Of a stretch of 64,000 bases of DNA, positions 1-12,317 are shown one piece after another. Every line of letters starts with the position of its first letter. Within the stretch, counting starts at the first letter, position 1. The stretch is from NCBI GenBank assembly GCA_018857735.1, contig JABMCL010001030.1, positions 632,501-696,500 on the forward strand. Reading direction: 5' to 3'. The notes beneath the pieces were generated by a model that had not been told where the DNA came from, did not search any database, and saw nothing but the letters and a program-made list of their open reading frames with translations. The translations under genes and the position numbers were made by a program. This DNA comes from Alviniconcha marisindica (Eukaryota; Mollusca; Gastropoda; Provannidae).

Positions 1-116
1 TTCTTCGGAAACCGTGTAAGGATGAACCGGGCTTGAGTCGAGACTCTAAAGTAACCCTTCATCGATTTACAGACACACAAAAACACAAAAACGAAACCAT
101 TTCTTCTTCTTCTTTA

Positions 117-151
<35 letters not shown>

Positions 152-578
152 GATAGAGAAGGACGGCTAATGGCAGTATACAACGCTCATCCTAGAAGTT
201 ACAACGTCATCTTTGTCCATACGATGCCAAATATTACGATCTTTGTCGATACTACACAAATAAATATTTTCACTTTTCCAATACACTGTGAGACAGCTGA
301 CAACGTGCACTCCGCTTGAATCCAAGCATCGATATGTGAAATGTGAATGCCGTGCCTGTATTGTGCGTATAACTGCCTGTGTGTGTGTGTGTGTGTGTGT
401 GTCTGGGAGTTCAGTCCGCACACGGGAAAAGCGAGAAAGTAGGTGACGGTGATTTACGATGAGCGCGAGGCGCTACCGTTGTCGTCACGTGAAGCACGTG
501 CATGCACAGCCCACTCTCATCGATCAACTATTACTCTACCATTTCCATTCACTTGTTCCAACACACCGAGCTGCCACT

Positions 579-605
579 CGCACGCACGCACGCACGCACG
601 CACAC

Positions 606-636
<31 letters not shown>

Positions 637-1070
637 TGCAGAGTACAGCCTTCGGTGGAGGACACAGGCGAGTGGTGGGACAATACTTTATTCGGTTTAC
701 TCTGTCGGCCATCTATATAAAATTATACGCATATGTAACGCCTATGTTTCTTTTGTCTGTCTCCTCAACACTTAATGGTCCAGGCGATAACAAAGGTAAA
801 GCACGTTCAGCACGTCCTCGACACTGTGACCTTTGTCGCTCACCGTAGCATGTCTCCGTTCAGTTCATGATTGGCATCTATGTGCCTGGAAAAGCCCATA
901 TGCGCTCCACCACTTTTCTCAGAGGTCTCCTCTAGCGTTGCATTTCCGTGGCCTGGCTCGTGGGTCGGTTGCCTGATATGTAAAAGTCCAGATACCAGCG
1001 TAGGTTATTTGGGGATAGAACAGTGTAAAACTATGAACTGTGCACTAATCACAGGGAATGGCAATCACAA

Positions 1071-1110
<40 letters not shown>

Positions 1111-1321
1111 GTGTGTGTGTGTGTGTGTGTGTGTGTAGGTTTGTGCATGTGTGTGCGTGTGGTGTGTGCGTGCGCACGCGCGCGTATGTGTGTGTGCGCG
1201 CGCGCGCTCGCGCGTGCGTGGTGTGCATGCGTGTTTGAAATGTAACCTAAGAAACAAAAGAAGCAATCGTTTAACATTTGTCACTGTTGCCAAGCCGCCG
1301 ATGTCCTAGCTAAAAATATTT

Positions 1322-1392
<71 letters not shown>
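579..1392. repeat. AC, AG and GT microsatellite cluster
   Basis: (CGCA)n/(AC)n at 579-634, (AG)n joined to (GT)n at 1073-1137 with a GC/GT continuation to about 1225, and (AG)n at 1326-1390. Another (GT)n is at 378-402. The short ORFs here are translations of these tracts. No gene is seen between 1 and 3088. Confidence 0.9.
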
Positions 1393-1395
<3 letters not shown>

Positions 1396-1859
1396 GTCGC
1401 AATATACTCGAAGTTCTCAAAGATTTCAGTCCGAAGCAAAGTTAACTGAACTACAAGCAAAGCGTCTGATTCACTGTTCACGAAACACATTACTGTAAGT
1501 TAGAAGAGGATTGGAGAAAACATTATCTTGAATGAACCGGAAAATTTATTCCAAAACCACGGGAGAATCTACTAGTTGTCTCTCTGGAAACCGACATGCG
1601 CTGTCCCTTCGCTCCCGAAGATCGAATTTTGCATGCAAGTCTGGAGTAGTGGTTCTATTTCTACATGCACGCACAATATACACGCGTCCACTGGGTGTGA
1701 TCGAAAGCGTGTTGCATCCGCAATTGCAAATGCTTGTTTATATTATTTATTTATTTATTACTGAATGGGGCAGCTTTGTATCTACGCATATGTCCGAAGC
1801 GTTGGGTCCACAGACACGGAGAATTTTATGAATATCTTTCGCACTGTGATCGATGAGTT

Positions 1860-2223
1860 GTGTGGGATGGGAGGGGGGAAGGGGGTGTGGGGGGGCGGTT
1901 TAGGGGAGGGTGGGGGAAGGGGCGGGGGGGGGGGGGCCCAGGACGGGTTGGGGGGGGGGGTCAGAAAGCAGGTAAGGGGGTGGTTGTAGAGGACTATGAC
2001 ATGATGGTTACAGTCATAACAGGTGCATGGATTTCGATTCTTGAACTGACTGCAGTTGGTGCGGGGGGGGGGGGGGAGGGACTGACTAGCTAGGTGGTCG
2101 GGGGGTGGGGCTGGCGGTGGGGGGTGGGTTCAGAAAGCAGAAAAGGGGGTGGTTGTAGTGGACTACGACATAATGGTCACAGTGATGACAGCTGCATGGA
2201 TTTCGATGCTTGAATTGACTGCG

Positions 2224-2303
<80 letters not shown>

Positions 2304-2432
2304 GCGCGTGCGCGTGCGCGCGCGTGTGTGTGCGTGTGTGTGTGTGTGTTATTGTTTGTTGAGTGTTTTTGTTGTTGTTGTTGTTTTGGCGGAGGGGGGG
2401 CGGGGGGGGGGGGGGGAGGGGGGGGGGGAGGA
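1860..2432. repeat. Poly-G and GT-rich tract
   Basis: The plus strand is strongly G-rich at 1866-1990 and 2058-2145, with (GT)n at 2227-2300 and G runs at 2393-2430. The segment ACAGCTGCATGGATTTCGAT and similar words near 2020 and 2190 show the G-rich block is duplicated (~150 bp apart). Confidence 0.85.
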
Positions 2433-3088
2433 TTTCTTCGTTTCAGTTTCCTGTGTGACGCGGATTTGTCACGTGATCACAAAAAACAAAACAAAAAATT
2501 ACTTCCCATAGCCGTCACGTGATTGTGACGGCGTGCGTGTGCACGGATAAAGCCTAACAGTTGATAAAATGTTTCGATTTATAAAAAATAAAAAAATAAA
2601 AAATCTCGTTTCTAATTTTTTTACCTGACGTGCATCATGTCAAAAGCGTGTGTGTCTGGCGACTGAGTGCGTATACTGCTTAAGAGGGGTCGTCTGAGTT
2701 TCCAGACAGCGAAAGCCGGCCCAAGAGCTCTGTAAACAGGGAGGCGGAGCTGGGTAGCTGTCACGGTCTTTCGCTTCACTTGTTCTCGGCAGCTGGTTCT
2801 GTGGACGCCGTCTTCGTGACTCGGTTCCCCACCACGGTGGCTGAAAGAGCGAGTTGCAAAGTGCTTTGCACTGGCTGGCTCCCCAACACCTTATATTATA
2901 CATCTATTGTTCTCGTGGTGGCGGGCGGTCCTTTCTGTTGGTTTAAACAAAAATGTATTCGAGGCAAACTAAAAGATACAGTGAATTATTGTGTGCTCAT
3001 CAGCAAGCTTTTAGAGCTTATGGGCGATGAGCTCATACAGTTTGGGGGGTGGGGGGGGGGGAACAAAAAAAAACTTGCGAGTCGGCGC

Positions 3089-3405
3089 AAGTAAACATGG
3101 TGCTTAACGTCCACAGAAATCGTAAGGCTTGTTAGAGACAGGGAAAAGGGAGGTTAGGCGGTGAGCAGGTGGGAAAGAGGGAGATTATATACCTATCGCT
3201 ACACTGTCACCACCAGAATGACTCCTGCATTACGATGGGCAGCGATGAGAGCCATTTTAGTGTTTCATTAATTGTGAGGGACAAAGTCACGAGGCGGCGT
3301 CCACAGACCACAACTTTTGAAGAGAAAGGAGAGCCGAAACGGATTCGAACCGAGGTCTCTCTGCTTACGAGTCTAACACCTTACCGCTAGGCCAAACCGG
3401 CTCAC
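3089..3405 (-). mobile_element. tRNA-derived SINE, family 1, near full length
   Basis: On the minus strand it starts with a tRNA-like head: GTGAGCCGGTTTGGCCTAGC (A box region) and GGTTCGAATCC (B box, 3341-3351 on plus), with an anticodon-loop-like segment compatible with tRNA-Thr. A ~200-base body follows (AATTAATGAAACACTAAAAT, GTGACAGTGTAGCGATAGG). It ends with the tail module CTAACAAGCCTTACGATTTC, TGTGGACGTTAAGCACCATG and TTTACTT. Transcribed by RNA polymerase III if active. Confidence 0.85.
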
Positions 3406-3697
3406 AAGGGTCGGAGCGCTTGGGGAGGGCTATTTATAGGTACCCCCCCCCCCCACACACACACACACACACGCACCACTCCCACCCCCTTCCCAGTTCC
3501 TAATAAATTGAATGTGATTTCTGTGGACGTTAAGACCCAACAGTCAATCAAATTCCATACCTTTTTTTTTCTTTTTCTTTTTAACAACACATCATTATTA
3601 CCAGCAACATCGGCATTCTCATGATCATGATTTCGCTCTTCTCGATCTTCGACGATGATTGTAGTGGCCATGCATCATCGTCACCACCTTTGTCTCA

Positions 3698-3730
<33 letters not shown>

Positions 3731-4324
3731 GGAATTCAAGCGGAAAAAAGCCAACAATAACAAAACAAAAAACGAAACAACAGAAAAATAAAGGAGGGGA
3801 AAAAGTCAGCAATAACAGACCAAAAATAAACAAATCAAATAATAAAATAATAAAAACCCAACAACAACAAATCTGCAACTTTTTCTTTTATTTTGTATTT
3901 TGTATTTTTTCTATTTTAGGCGCCTGTGTCGGTAAACTGACGTCAACGCTGAAGCAAACAGACCGATTTCTACAACAGCTGTCACAGAACTGACAATGCA
4001 GGGCGCTTTGACAGACAGTGGATCGAAGTCTGACAGCAATATCCAATCATCGCATTGATCGCCATGCCACACACATCAACACTGCAAGCCCGAAAGTGTC
4101 ACTTTTACACCAGCTGCGCTAAAGAGGGGCGGGCAACTCTAGGTGACGGCGCCAGAATAGCTGCCCCTGTTCTGGGTGGTTACGCAATCTCAGCAGAGCT
4201 AGACAACTACTACGTGTCGATATACATATAGACTTCACGTCAATATACATTCACTATACGTCAACATTTACTGTGGTATTCAAGCGGAATGACAGAGAGG
4301 TGCTAGGCTGGTACAGAGTTGCTG

Positions 4325-4795
4325 CAGCATGGGAACGGAGACAGCTGAGTGGTTAGAGCGCCGCCGCCGGGACTCGAAAGGCCTCGGGTTCGAGTCCCCT
4401 CAAGAGCGGCGGGAAGATTTTCCTTTCCGGGGTCAGCTTTCTGTGCTGACTCTCATTCAGGTATCCGTTCCAGCCCCGTGTAAGTTACTGCAGTATCATG
4501 TAAAAGATCCCGGTCATTCTGCGAAAGGTGCAGGTGGCAGGTTACAGCTAAACATACACGCGTCCTACGTATGTGGCTTCGAATGATACGTGTCCTGACT
4601 TCGAACGAAGTGACACTGCAAACTGGTGCATATTTGTACGGTGCACACAGAACTTGCGCCGAAACGGCAGCAGTTGCATATGGCCACGCAAGGACCAAAC
4701 AGTGCTGCAAGTATACTAATAATAAATAATTAAAGTATTTGTAAAGCGCAAGATTTTGTCGAAAGAGACTATTCTGAGCGCAAACACACACGCAC
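4325..4795 (+). mobile_element. tRNA-derived SINE, family 2
   Basis: The head carries GAGTGGTTAGAGCGC (A box), a GACTCGAAAG loop and GGGTTCGAGTCC (B box), resembling a Ser- or Leu-type tRNA. A ~300-base unrelated body follows. The 3' part, TTAAAGTATTTGTAAAGCGC and AAGATTTTGTCGAAAGAGAC, recurs at 58660-58730. It ends in an AC-rich microsatellite. Confidence 0.75.
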
Positions 4796-4796
4796 G

Positions 4797-4841
<45 letters not shown>

Positions 4842-4931
4842 GCACGCAGCCAGCACGCACGCACGCGCACGCACGCACGCACGCACGCACCCCACTCACA
4901 CCACCACACACACCACACACACACCACACAC

Positions 4932-4982
<51 letters not shown>
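4785..4982. repeat. AC/ACGC microsatellite
   Basis: About 200 bases of (AC)n, (ACGC)n and (CACCA)-type repeats immediately follow the family 2 SINE, perhaps grown from its tail. ORFs in this block are artefacts. Confidence 0.9.
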
Positions 4983-4986
<4 letters not shown>

Positions 4987-5454
4987 GCACCTGCATACAC
5001 GAGAATTCTGACTATACAAAGCTAAATTTACGCAGCTTAAAAAAGAAAATTAAAGTATACATTTAAACGGATATTTAAAACGTATGGATTTTTTTAATTT
5101 TTAACGCGCTACAAAAGCTACAGTCGCGCATTCAGAATAATATGCAACATGAGCGCAGTGGGTCTGCTCTAGAGAAGAGAAGAGCGCTATATAATAGCGA
5201 TCAATAATAATGATAATAATTATATAAGCGGACAAGTGCGCGTGCTGTGTCACGGAAGCATCTTTCACGGAGTAAGATCCATGCACGTAAACGGCAGTCT
5301 GGCAGAATGTTGACACGACCTGGAAAGTCGGGAAGAATGTTGGTCACGCCATGCCAACATCCTTCCAGACACTCCTGCACGCATTTAAGAAACAGCAACC
5401 GGCTAAGTAAAAATATATATTAAAAAATCACCGTTTAACTGTCGTTTTGTCGCT

Positions 5455-5457
<3 letters not shown>

Positions 5458-5485
<28 letters not shown>

Positions 5486-5663
5486 AAGAAGAAGAAGAAG
5501 AAGAAGAAAGAAACAAAGAAGAAGAGGAAGGAATAAAGAAAGAAACAAAGAAAAGGAAGAAGAAAATAAAAATAAAGGGAACAAAACAAACAAACAAAAA
5601 AGGAGGAAGAAGAAGAAGAAGAAGAAGAAGAAGAAGAAGAAGAAGAAGAAGAAGAAGAAGAAG

Positions 5664-5712
<49 letters not shown>
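5458..5712. repeat. (GAA)n and (AAC)n purine-rich microsatellite
   Basis: (AGA)n at 5458-5507 and 5605-5665 with mixed A/G between, then (AAC)n to 5712. A long polypurine run that could form triplex DNA. Confidence 0.9.
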
Positions 5713-5713
<1 letters not shown>

Positions 5714-5961
5714 AGGGCTTTATCCCGAAAATTTGCACTTGTTTTGTATTGTCCTGTTAAAAACGTTTATGTGTTTGGGTCTTATTTTAGACCGCTAGCA
5801 GACATCCTTGTTTCAGAGTTTTTCTTTAACTATTACAAAGTAGTCTACCAATAAGCGAGCGGTTGGACCTCAAGCCCTCCGGTCAGCGCGTAACCTTAAA
5901 GACGTTGATACAAGATCGGTTTGGAGGGGTGGGGTGGGGTGGAGTGGGGGTAGAGAGGGGA

Positions 5962-6300
5962 GGCAGAGCTCAGGAGCTGTGTGGAAGTCGAGGTGGCCGT
6001 CCTGGGCTCGCTGTCCCTAATAGTCCGTATGGTCTCTGTGGGCGTAAAGCAACAGTGAACGAAGAATCATCAGAGCCCAGGAGCTGTGTGAAAGTCGAGG
6101 TGGCCGTCCTGGGCTCCCCGTTCCTAATAGTTCGTACGGTCTCTGTGGACGTAAAGCAACGTTGAATTCGAGCACACAACACGTGCCAGAGCTCAGGAGC
6201 TGTGTGACAGTCGAGGTGGCCGTCCTGGGCTCCCCCGTCCTTAATAGTCCTTATGATCTCTGTGGACGTAAATCAACAGTGAACTTGAACTCTGTTTGAC
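5962..6300 (+). repeat. Three tandem copies of the family 3 SINE head
   Basis: A ~113-bp unit (CTCAGGAGCTGTGTG, GTCGAGGTGGCCGTCCTGGG, then CTAATAGTCCGTATGGTCTC and TGTGGACGTAAAGCAAC) occurs three times. Each ends at the first tail module, so this is either repeated insertion or tandem growth of the shorter form of the element. Confidence 0.85.
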
Positions 6301-6782
6301 CGGGACCGTTCGGCAAACCTCATGCGGTCGGATCCGTACGTACATTATAATTATATAAAACGTATACACTGGCTGCCACACTCTGCACAGATGAAACTGA
6401 TGGGTTAGAGCCAGGGGAAAGTGGGCGTATTCAACCTTTCCGCTGCTCCGGAGTTACCAAGTCTTGTGACCTGCGGCCTTTTCTTCACGTCAGTCCAAAC
6501 GGCGGGCGCTCATTGGCTGGCGGAAGCAGTTCATCCGTTTGGAATATAGCATGCTGTATTTGGAATGCAGGGGCTGAAACCGACGCTCTAAGCCGTTCCA
6601 ACCGTACGGTTATAATAATAATAATAATAGTAATAATAATAATAAAGAGGATTTTTTTTTCTGTTTCTTTTTTCTTTTTAATAACACAATAACACATATT
6701 GTATATTTTTGAACTCAAAGAACAGTTATTAAATACAAACGTTGAATATTAAACAAACTAGTAATTTATGTAACGCACTCCC

Positions 6783-6786
<4 letters not shown>

Positions 6787-6838
<52 letters not shown>

Positions 6839-6844
6839 TTCAGT

Positions 6845-6927
<83 letters not shown>
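6787..6927. repeat. (AC)n and (AG)n microsatellites
   Basis: (AC)n at about 6791-6834 and (AG)n at 6849-6927, separated by 15 bases. Confidence 0.92.
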
Positions 6928-6929
<2 letters not shown>

Positions 6930-7054
6930 TCCACACAGCTTACACACAACTGCATGCACACACGCTCACAAGCAAAGCATTCAGAGTCCAGAGGAGAAAA
7001 GCTGGGTCTTGAGGGCAGATTTAAATGATGCTATGGAAGAACAAGTCTAACCAG

Positions 7055-7061
7055 CGTGGTG

Positions 7062-7136
<75 letters not shown>

Positions 7137-7213
7137 GTGTTTGATTCTACCAGGGACAGATTTGTAAAAAAGCCGACTTGTGCCGCTTAAATCTTTATCC
7201 TTGAGTAATGAAG

Positions 7214-7273
<60 letters not shown>

Positions 7274-7339
7274 GTGTTTTTCTGAACAAGATTTGAAAAA
7301 AGCCGACTTGCCGCTTAAATCTTTATCCTTGAGTATACT

Positions 7340-7406
<67 letters not shown>

Positions 7407-7410
7407 CCAG
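7055..7410. repeat. Three long (CT)n tracts with duplicated spacers
   Basis: (CT)n tracts at about 7064-7136, 7216-7272 and 7345-7404 are separated by two related spacers that both contain AAAAAAGCCGACTTG, CCGCTTAAATCTTTATCCTT and GAGTA. The whole is a tandem duplication that includes the microsatellite. Confidence 0.85.
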
Positions 7411-7694
7411 TTTTAACCTTCTCATGCTGTATTTTTTTCCGGGGGGAGCTATACTGTCACATTCCTACTTTTCCGAGTCAAGTACTTATTTATTCATCTG
7501 GACGGAATAAAGAAGTACTTGACTCGACTTTTCCACGCATGCCTCAAAGTGTCTAGTACAGTCGCCGATAACGGCTGTAGAACATTCATTGTTTCCATGG
7601 TACTCGGAGTATCCAAACACTAGCTTTTAATTTCGTCTTCGAATGCCGTCTGCTTTCCTCGCCGGCTTTGTCCAGAGTAGCTTCCCCTAATAAT

Positions 7695-7786
7695 CTTCCT
7701 TTTTGTAGGCTGATGCTCGTTCTTCGTTAGTGCTGTGTGGGCTTGGCGTGACAGTATAAACTAATTCTGCCCCCTCCACCCCCTAA
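7695..7786. repeat. Left arm of a ~90-bp inverted repeat
   Basis: GATGCTCGTTCTTCGTTAG, GGGCTTGGCGTGACAGTATA and AACTAATTCTGCCCCCTCCA recur in inverse orientation at 9136-9222, about 1.35 kb away. The arms could be the ends of a transposon or two opposed copies of one repeat. The region between them holds no transposase frame. Confidence 0.75.
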
Positions 7787-8335
7787 CACGTGTTCTGTTG
7801 TTGCTGGAGGTGGGGGGCGGGAGAGTGGGGTGGGGGTGGGGGTAGGTGTAACAGGCTAATGACGTCTACCGGCGAGCTGCACTGGGCCCACTCCCATGTC
7901 AGCCGAGTCCAAGCGGGGATGTGTCTGGTGTGTAGGATCTTGGAGGGGTCAGGGTCACGATGGGAGGAGAACAGGGTGATAAAGTCACGTGGGCAGCGGA
8001 GTAAGCCGGCATGATTAATTCATATTCCTTTTATTAGAACAATAATTTTTTAAGAGAGGGACTTCGGGAAGAGGCAATTTTTATGTGCCTATGCACAGCT
8101 TTATGTCAGTGGGATTTCTCACGTATTTATTTATGAATGACTTTTTCCTGGATGTTTGTTTGCTGTTGTTCTAATCTAATGACGTTTCAAGTTATGATTG
8201 GTGTGAATGTGTGATGAGTGTATTTCAGTGGCACCACAACCGACTGAAACATTCCCAGTGCAATTGTATTGACTCTTGGCAATAACTTGAAGTTATATTG
8301 TATGATAAGCCAGCCAACAAGTTCCCCAAAACGAC

Positions 8336-8740
8336 CCCCCCCCCCCCCCCCCCCCCCCCACACACACACAAAACGAAAACCAGTCATCAGCATTGGTTTA
8401 AACAAAATTTTATTAATTCATTGTAATCATAAGCTCAACAAATAAGTACAGGAAACACAAAAGCAGTATGTTTATTTGAGTGTCACCTATAGATAAAATG
8501 ATAATCACACAGACATTCTCGATGGCAAGATGGCAAATTGCTGTCAAAACGTCAGAGGCAACAAAACAAACAAAGACCAAAATGACAACAACAAAAACAA
8601 ACAAACAAAACAAAACAAAAAAACAAAACAAAAACAAAAACAAAAACAACAACAACGGGACAACAACAACAACAACAACAACAAAACGGGACAAAAAAAC
8701 AAAAAACAAAAAACGAAAACGAAAACCCGGCAGTCATCAG
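8336..8740. repeat. Poly-C, A/C-rich tract with a duplicated flank
   Basis: Poly-C at 8335-8359 and (AAAC)n/(AAC)n at 8575-8715. The phrase CAGTCATCAGCATTG with preceding GAAAACGAAAAC occurs after both (8373 and 8715), so the tract sits in a duplicated context. It lies between the arms of the 90-bp inverted repeat. Confidence 0.8.
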
Positions 8741-9135
8741 CATTGACCTTTTCAACGCCGCAGCGACGCCGCCGGTGGGAACTGGAATTGTCCGGTACAG
8801 CCCTCAGTCCTTGGGGATGAGACTATCGAATTCCAGTTTGAGAGCTGTGACGAAGCAGATGTGACGTGTATTTTCCGCTGCATGCTCGGTAAAGTCTCGC
8901 CTGCCGCTGGGACTCAGCCTAGGTCCACGAGAGTGCTCTTCGTAGGCCTATCGGTCTGTCTGGCAGGGAATCACATGCTGGCACCCTCTTCCCTCCGCCC
9001 CCCTCCCCCACCCCCCCTCGCCTCCTTCCCAACTCCGCCAGCCCTGGGCCGACACACTGCTCTGTTGCTGAGTCACAGGACGAGGTGTGGTGTGTGTGTG
9101 TGTGTGTGTGGAGGGGGGGGGGGGGGGGCGGTGAT

Positions 9136-9222
9136 GGGGGGTGGAGGGGGCAGAATTAGTTTATACTGTCACGCCAAGCCCACAACTCTAACGAAGAACG
9201 AGCATCAGACTAAAAAAGGAAG
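9136..9222. repeat. Right arm of the ~90-bp inverted repeat
   Basis: Inverse of 7695-7786: TGGAGGGGGCAGAATTAGTT, TATACTGTCACGCCAAGCCC and ACGAAGAACGAGCATCAG. Poly-G sits just inside this arm and poly-C just outside the mirrored one. Confidence 0.75.
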
Positions 9223-9811
9223 GAAGTCGGTTCGACAGAGGACTCTCTTTTTAGTGGCAGAGCACGAACCTTTTTTTTTTTTGATTTGCCCTACTCCCAC
9301 CCCCACCCCCATTATTGTGCCCAAACCCCCCCCCCCCCACACACCTACCCGTTATTTCAATTTTACTTTTTAAATAAAAACAAATCATTTAAAAAAGAAC
9401 AACGGCAAAACAAAACAAAACAAACGATCAGGAAGAGATAGCTTAACGTTCTGTTAAACAACCATACTGGCTCCGGTCTGTAATTATCCCACGAGTTTGC
9501 ACAACACTGAAAACGACCCCCCCCCCCTCTCTCTCTCTCTCCGCAGCACCCGGCCCGTCGCCCGGGACCCCTATAAAAGGATATCACAAGACTTCACCTT
9601 TCAACAGCTGTGCACGTGAAATACGAAGTGCATCATGACGGGCAAAATGAAACGTTTTAAACTGCCGTAGCCGCAGAAGTTATACTTAAGCCACTGCCAG
9701 TATAATTATTTCACTCTGAGAGAAATATTGCGTGGCTTTCACAGAAAAAGAAAAAAATACAAGAAGAAAAAAGTCTTCGTTCGGCCCAAGGTAGTACTAC
9801 ATCAGCAAGAT

Positions 9812-9934
<123 letters not shown>

Positions 9935-10220
9935 AGAGACAGAGACAGACAGAGACAGACAGACAGAGATAAGCGGGACGGAGAGACATAGATGTAATAT
10001 CGACGCGTCTAACACAGACACAAAACTCACTAGTCTTAACGGTTGATTCTCGCTGCTGATCGATCAAAATCTTCCAGAGAAAGAAAGACATTAATTTCTT
10101 TGGGCAGGAACAGGCACACAGGAAACGTTAGTAACGGTAATGGAACGCGCCACCACTGACACGCATCCGTCTGAGCTCAGTGACGTCATGTTTTGACGCT
10201 GTGGCTGGCACTGATAAGCA

Positions 10221-10302
10221 AGTAAGTAAACATGGTGCTTAACGTCCACAGAAACCGTAAGGCTTTTTAGGGACGGGGAGAAGGGGCTATGGAGGTGAAG
10301 TA
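10221..10302 (-). mobile_element. Family 1 SINE tail, 5'-truncated
   Basis: AGTAAGTAAACATGGTGCTT, AACGTCCACAGAAACCGTAA and GGCTTTTTAGGGACGGGGAG repeat the tail of the adjoining full SINE. Either a tandem duplication of the tail or a truncated insertion into the earlier element's tail. Confidence 0.75.
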
Positions 10303-10635
10303 AGTAAACATGGTGCTTAACGTCCACAGAAACCGTAAGGCTTTTTAGGGACGGGAAGAGGGGGGGGGGGGGGGGGGGGGGGTATGGAGGTTGGGGGAGA
10401 GGTAGATCATATACCTATCGCCGCTACACTGTCACCACCAGAATGACTTGCATTAACATGGGCAGTGCAGTGATGAGAGCCATTTTAATGTTTCATTAAT
10501 TGTGAGGGACAAAGTCACAAGACAGTGTCCACAGACCACAATTTCCGAAATGAAAAAAGGAGCGCCGAAGCGGATTCGAACCGAGGTCCCTCTGCTTACC
10601 AGCCTAACGCCTTACCGTAGGCCAAACCGGCTGAC
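10303..10635 (-). mobile_element. tRNA-derived SINE, family 1, with poly-G expansion
   Basis: Same head, body and tail as the copy at 3.1-3.4 kb, in the same orientation. The G-rich part before the tail has expanded to about 20 G on the plus strand (10363-10382). A second, truncated tail copy lies directly beside it at 10221-10302. Confidence 0.85.
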
Positions 10636-10744
10636 ACTCTGGCACCGAGGCTGGCAGAGTCTTTACTATATAATGCCCAGTCACCCGTGAAGGGCACATC
10701 ACGACGAAACAATTCATCGGATGTCGAGTAAAAAGCCGTGCCTT

Positions 10745-11285
10745 TGGTCAATGCAAATTCCACGCGCTGGTTTACGACATCCTTCCTCCAACCACTGCCA
10801 TAGTTGATTACGCCAACGAGCTCGAAAAACTGTCAGCTAACGGATAACGAAAAAAAAATAAAAAAATAAAAAAATCGTTGGGGTTTGAAATTAATGGCAA
10901 TAGGTTTTGTAACAGACAACTCAGATTATATCAGGCGTTTCTTTTATAACCGTCCGTGTTGCTTACGTCAGCACAAATAAAACCAAAATTGTTTGAATCG
11001 AATCGAAACGGAACTTTTTCTTTTTTTTTCCCTTTTTTCTTTTTTCTTTTCTTTTTGTAATCCTGGGTGGGCGCGCCTCGTGTTTACGTGCGTGCTTTGG
11101 AGCTATGTTCCTTCCACTAATAATTAAGTACCCACATCCTTCGGAAGGCGCTGACAGCGTCGCTGGACAGCTGCGCGAAGATAAAGCGTGCCCCTTCAGT
11201 GGCGTAACCAGTTCTGGCAGTTTGGAGGAAGGTGCCGGAAAATGATGCTCGGAGTGTGCGGTCACTGATGACCTATTCAGGTAGC
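10745..11285 (-). mobile_element. Putative MITE (~540 bp) with inverted-repeat ends
   Basis: Collinear in inverse orientation with 62.4-63.3 kb. Its two ends carry imperfect inverted repeats containing TTCCTCCAAACTG...GGTTACGCCACTG and TTCCTCCAACCACTGCC...TTACGCCAACG. It has no ORF of note, so it is probably a non-autonomous DNA transposon. The superfamily is unknown. Confidence 0.6.
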
Positions 11286-11615
11286 GAAACACTTGTCTGA
11301 CTGGCATAATACATGATAATGGTACTCGTTAACCCCTTTCACTGCTATGATGCCACTTGAAAACAACAATCAAAGTGCAAAATGGGACTTAACCTTTAAG
11401 CCTTTTTTTCGTCTTCTTTTTTCGTCTTCTTTTCGCACAGGCACGTGAAAGGACTTTCATGAAAACGCATAGCATAGAAAGTAGATGTGTTATAGGACCT
11501 GGAAATACACTGTTTGCAGGCGCGTCCGGGCAGCTTTCAGCCCGGACATTTTAAGGGCTGTGGCAGTGAAGGGGTTACGATCATATTTCTGATTACTCCT
11601 TCGCTCCCTGCTCAG

Positions 11616-11716
11616 CTCGCCTTGATATGACCGTAATGGTTGACTGGGCGTAAAACACCAAATTAACTTACTTACTTACTTACTTACTTACTTATACTTA
11701 CTTACTTACTTACTCT
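11616..11716 (+). mobile_element. Tail-only retro-insertion with long (TTAC)n
   Basis: TTGATATGACCGTAATGGTT, GACTGGGCGTAAAACACCAA is followed by about eleven TTAC repeats. Possible target duplication CTGCTCAG (11608-11615) and CTGTTCAG (11717-11724), one mismatch. A further degraded copy lies at 59869-59898. Confidence 0.7.
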
Positions 11717-11751
11717 CTGTTCAGTTTGTGGGGGAGCAAAAATCTGATTCG

Positions 11752-12021
11752 GCTGGGGGGGGGGGGGGGGGGGAGGGGGGGGGCGGGAGAGGGGGGGGGG
11801 TTTGACTGATGTACCCAATAGACTCTTTATGAACGGAGAGAGAGCATTTCTTTTCAGCGTCCTCCCCCTCCCCTCCACCCCAACCCCAACCAACATCCTC
11901 CCTCGCTGGCAGTAGGGAAAGCTGCAGAGCTATAATCTGATCAACTCCAGGCTTCAAAGTGGAGAAAACATTTCAAAGCTTCGGATTTTTTTAGCAGGGT
12001 CCCGATGATCTTATGGAAAGT

Positions 12022-12067
<46 letters not shown>

Positions 12068-12247
12068 CAGAGTAACACACACACACACACACACACAAAC
12101 AGAGTAACACACACACACCCACACCCAAACAGAGTAACACATACACACACACACACATACACAGAGTAACACACCACACACACACACACACGCGCGGCAG
12201 GCACGCACGCACACACGCACGCACGCACACACGCACGCACGCACGCA

Positions 12248-12316
<69 letters not shown>
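11752..12316. repeat. Poly-G and AC-rich tract
   Basis: Poly-G with few interruptions at 11755-11800, and (AC)n/(ACGC)n at 12026-12316 containing five AGAGTAACAC interruptions. The long Cys-Val ORFs on the minus strand are translations of GT repeats. Confidence 0.9.

Positions 12317-12317
<1 letters not shown>

Noticed and set aside
3330..3405. Functional tRNA gene (Thr-like)
   Set aside because: A- and B-box similarity is good, but the sequence continues into a SINE body and tail and recurs at 10.6 and 13.2 kb; cloverleaf pairing is imperfect.
4329..4400. Functional tRNA gene (Ser/Leu-like)
   Set aside because: It is the head of a SINE; the acceptor stem does not close and a non-tRNA body follows.
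11941..12317. Cys/Val-rich ORFs of 100-124 codons
   Set aside because: They are translations of (GT)n microsatellites, as are those at 1045-1293, 4453-5019 and 61708-62007.
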